Below are positions 62,832 to 64,000 of a stretch of 64,000 nt of DNA, in pieces (the first letter of the stretch is position 1; each line of letters begins with the position of its first letter). Position numbers and translations under genes: made by a program. Source of the stretch: Marinibacterium profundimaris (GTDB taxonomy: Bacteria; Pseudomonadota; Alphaproteobacteria; Rhodobacterales; Rhodobacteraceae). The notes beneath the pieces were generated by a model, which did no database searches, was not told the DNA's origin, and saw only the letters and a list, made by a program, of their open reading frames with translations. Location: contig NZ_AQQR01000008.1 of the NCBI RefSeq assembly GCF_002210095.1, forward strand, positions 124,001-188,000. The letters are read 5' to 3'.

Positions 62832-63536
62832 ATGATCCGAATTTTCGCCTGCCTGGCCATGTTCGCCCTGCTCCTGGGATGCTCTGCGGACCAATCGATG
62901 CAGCCACCGAAGGACCTCGGCGCCTTCCGCCTGGGTCACAACGTGGTCGTGGCCTCGAAGATGAAAAAGGGTCCGATCTCCCGCGATGCCACCGAACAGG
63001 AATGGGTCGACGTGCTGACCCGTGCCGTCGACAGCCGCTTCGGCCGCTACCAGGGCAACCAGCTGTATCACATGGGCATCAGCGTCGAGGGGTACATGCT
63101 GGCGCCGCCGGGTGTGCCGCTGATCTACAACCCGCGCTCGGCGCTGATCATCAACGTCACCGTCTGGGACGACGCCGCCGCCGCCAAGCTGAACGAGAAG
63201 CCGCGCCAGTTCACCATCTACGAGGACACGACCGGCGAATCCTTCGCGGTGGGCTCCGGCAATGTCCGCACCAAGGAAGAACAGCTGCAGGGCCTGGCCG
63301 AGAACGCGATGGACGCGGTCGAGGACTGGATGGCCGAGCAGCACGCCGAAAAGGGCTGGTTCGCGCCGCGCCCGGGGGCGGCGACCACCGCCACGGTGCC
63401 GCGCCTCTCCGACAGCTCGGCCGCCGCGGGGGCCACGGCCTCCAGCGACGGCACCGCGCCGGCCGCGGCCGAAACGACCGGCGCGCCGACGCAGGCGCCC
63501 GATGCCGCGACCGCCTCGGCGGTGACCGGCGGCTAG
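62832..63536 (+). CDS. Predicted lipoprotein, DUF4136-like region not certain
   Basis: 234 residues. MIRIFACLAMFALLLGCSAD has a lipobox (LLLGC, C17). The mature domain (~25-180) has FRLGHNVVVASKMKKGPISR, DVLTRAVDSRFGRYQ and LIYNPRSALIINVTVWDDAA; the last 55 residues are a low-complexity Ala/Ser/Thr tail. I recognise no family with confidence. ATG 62832 has AGAGAGGCC upstream. It is upstream of tuf by 230 bases. Confidence 0.75.
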   Translation: MIRIFACLAMFALLLGCSADQSMQPPKDLGAFRLGHNVVVASKMKKGPISRDATEQEWVDVLTRAVDSRFGRYQGNQLYHMGISVEGYMLAPPGVPLIYNPRSALIINVTVWDDAAAAKLNEKPRQFTIYEDTTGESFAVGSGNVRTKEEQLQGLAENAMDAVEDWMAEQHAEKGWFAPRPGAATTATVPRLSDSSAAAGATASSDGTAPAAAETTGAPTQAPDAATASAVTGG

Positions 63537-63674
63537 GCCCGCAGGGGCCGCCGCGCGCCCGGTCGCGGGCCGCGGGCCCCGCTTGTGATCCCCCCGTTAT
63601 CTTTGCGCACGCCCCGGGGCGGCGGCCCTCCGGCCTTCCTCCGGGCGGCGCCGTTGCAACGGGGCGACAGGCGC

Positions 63675-63703
63675 TTGATTTTCGTCCGTGAACCCAATAT
63701 GTG
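63675..63703 (+). promoter_or_regulatory. Candidate tuf promoter
   Basis: TTGATT (63675-63680), 17-base spacer, TATGTG (63698-63703), about 64 bases before tuf. Confidence 0.45.
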
Positions 63704-63766
63704 CCGCGCGCAGAGTCACAACGGGTCGGGTTCGCGACCCCCAAATCGCAAAAGGGTGCCACGGAT

Positions 63767-64000
63767 ATGGCAAAGGCAAAGTTTGAGCGTAACAAACCGC
63801 ACGTGAACATCGGCACGATCGGTCACGTTGACCACGGCAAGACGACGCTGACGGCTGCGATCACGAAGTATTTCGGCGATTTCCAGGCTTACGACCAGAT
63901 CGACGGCGCGCCCGAAGAGAAGGCCCGCGGCATCACGATCTCGACCGCGCACGTGGAATACGAGACCGACGCGCGTCACTACGCCCACGTCGACTGCCCC
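63767..64000 (+). CDS. tuf: Elongation factor Tu (partial, C-terminus outside window)
   Basis: The 78 visible residues include [20 protein letters not shown], the P-loop GHVDHGKT (19-26), switch [17 protein letters not shown] and the start of the G3 motif (VDCP, which continues to the DxPGH). Delivers aminoacyl-tRNA to the ribosome. ATG 63767 with AAAGGG about 11 bases upstream. Alphaproteobacteria often have two tuf genes; this may be the one before secE/nusG or after fusA, which the window does not show. Confidence 0.97.
   Translation, partial: MAKAKFERNKPHVNIGTIGHVDHGKTTLTAAITKYFGDFQAYDQIDGAPEEKARGITISTAHVEYETDARHYAHVDCP

Noticed and set aside
63537-63766. tRNA genes before tuf
   Set aside because: No cloverleaf or TTCGAATC-like T-arm is present; only GC-rich stems and a promoter-like pair.

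Overview
The window is a 64 kb stretch of a GC-rich (roughly two-thirds G+C by eye) alphaproteobacterial chromosome, most likely a member of the Rhodobacteraceae (Roseobacter group). Evidence for this is the split F0-only ATP synthase operon with a b' subunit, the pckA / chvI-chvG / hprK-rapZ-EIIA-HPr cluster, a methylsuccinyl-CoA dehydrogenase of the ethylmalonyl-CoA pathway, the def-def-def-fmt cluster, and DUF1491, DUF6473 and DUF3429 proteins. Genes are densely packed, many with 1-8 base stop/start overlaps and TTG or GTG starts. I see no rRNA, tRNA, CRISPR array, insertion sequence, prophage or plasmid feature.

Layout. 1-5.1 kb (minus): ffh, four tandem GNAT acetyltransferases, chorismate mutase, rpsP and rimM. 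5.6-8.7 kb: an Asp/Glu racemase-like gene divergent from a lysR-eamA pair, then an ArsR-type regulator. 9.0-11.6 kb: F0 operon atpI-B-E-b'-b with terminator. 11.7-16.7 kb: FadR-type regulator with a candidate operator, a lipoprotein, smc. 17-21.3 kb: MltB-type transglycosylase, cobD, a receiver-only protein, a glutathionyl-hydroquinone reductase and a hypothetical protein. 21.4-25.7 kb: PatB-type lyase, three tandem deformylase genes (the third lacking active-site residues), fmt and two small membrane proteins. 25.8-30.9 kb (minus): folK, rpoZ, rel, DUF2062, pdxJ, acpS. 31-34.9 kb (plus): NYN protein, ispH, LysE-type exporter, DUF3429, methyltransferase, rnhA. 35.1-39.2 kb: lepB, rnc, era, DUF1491, recO. 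39.2-46 kb: META protein, NAD-dependent reductase, queF, mcd, TSUP permease, pckA. 46.3-52.1 kb: chvI, chvG, hprK, rapZ, EIIA, HPr, acyltransferase. 52.2-57.8 kb: 3-hydroxybutyryl-CoA dehydrogenase, DUF6473, etfA-etfB, PduO-type adenosyltransferase, twin-TM protein, SDR. 58-64 kb: SH3 protein, parC, Hint-domain protein, lipoprotein and the start of tuf.

How genes connect. Several genes belong to C2/C4 carbon flow: Mcd passes electrons to ETF, PckA is the gluconeogenic exit, and the ChvGI/HPr-kinase set is a sensory system that is known in relatives to be linked to pckA. CobD and the adenosyltransferase make the adenosylcobalamin needed by the mutases of the same pathway. A second theme is nascent-protein processing: deformylases, fmt, SRP54, signal peptidase and N-acetyltransferase-like genes beside ribosomal genes.

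The window is mostly housekeeping. The most noteworthy points are the three-deformylase array with a predicted inactive third member, the four-GNAT array, a ~50-residue insertion in HprK, an apparent inversion separating acpS from lepB, a DUF6473 gene splitting etf from hbd, and several families of dispersed palindromes.
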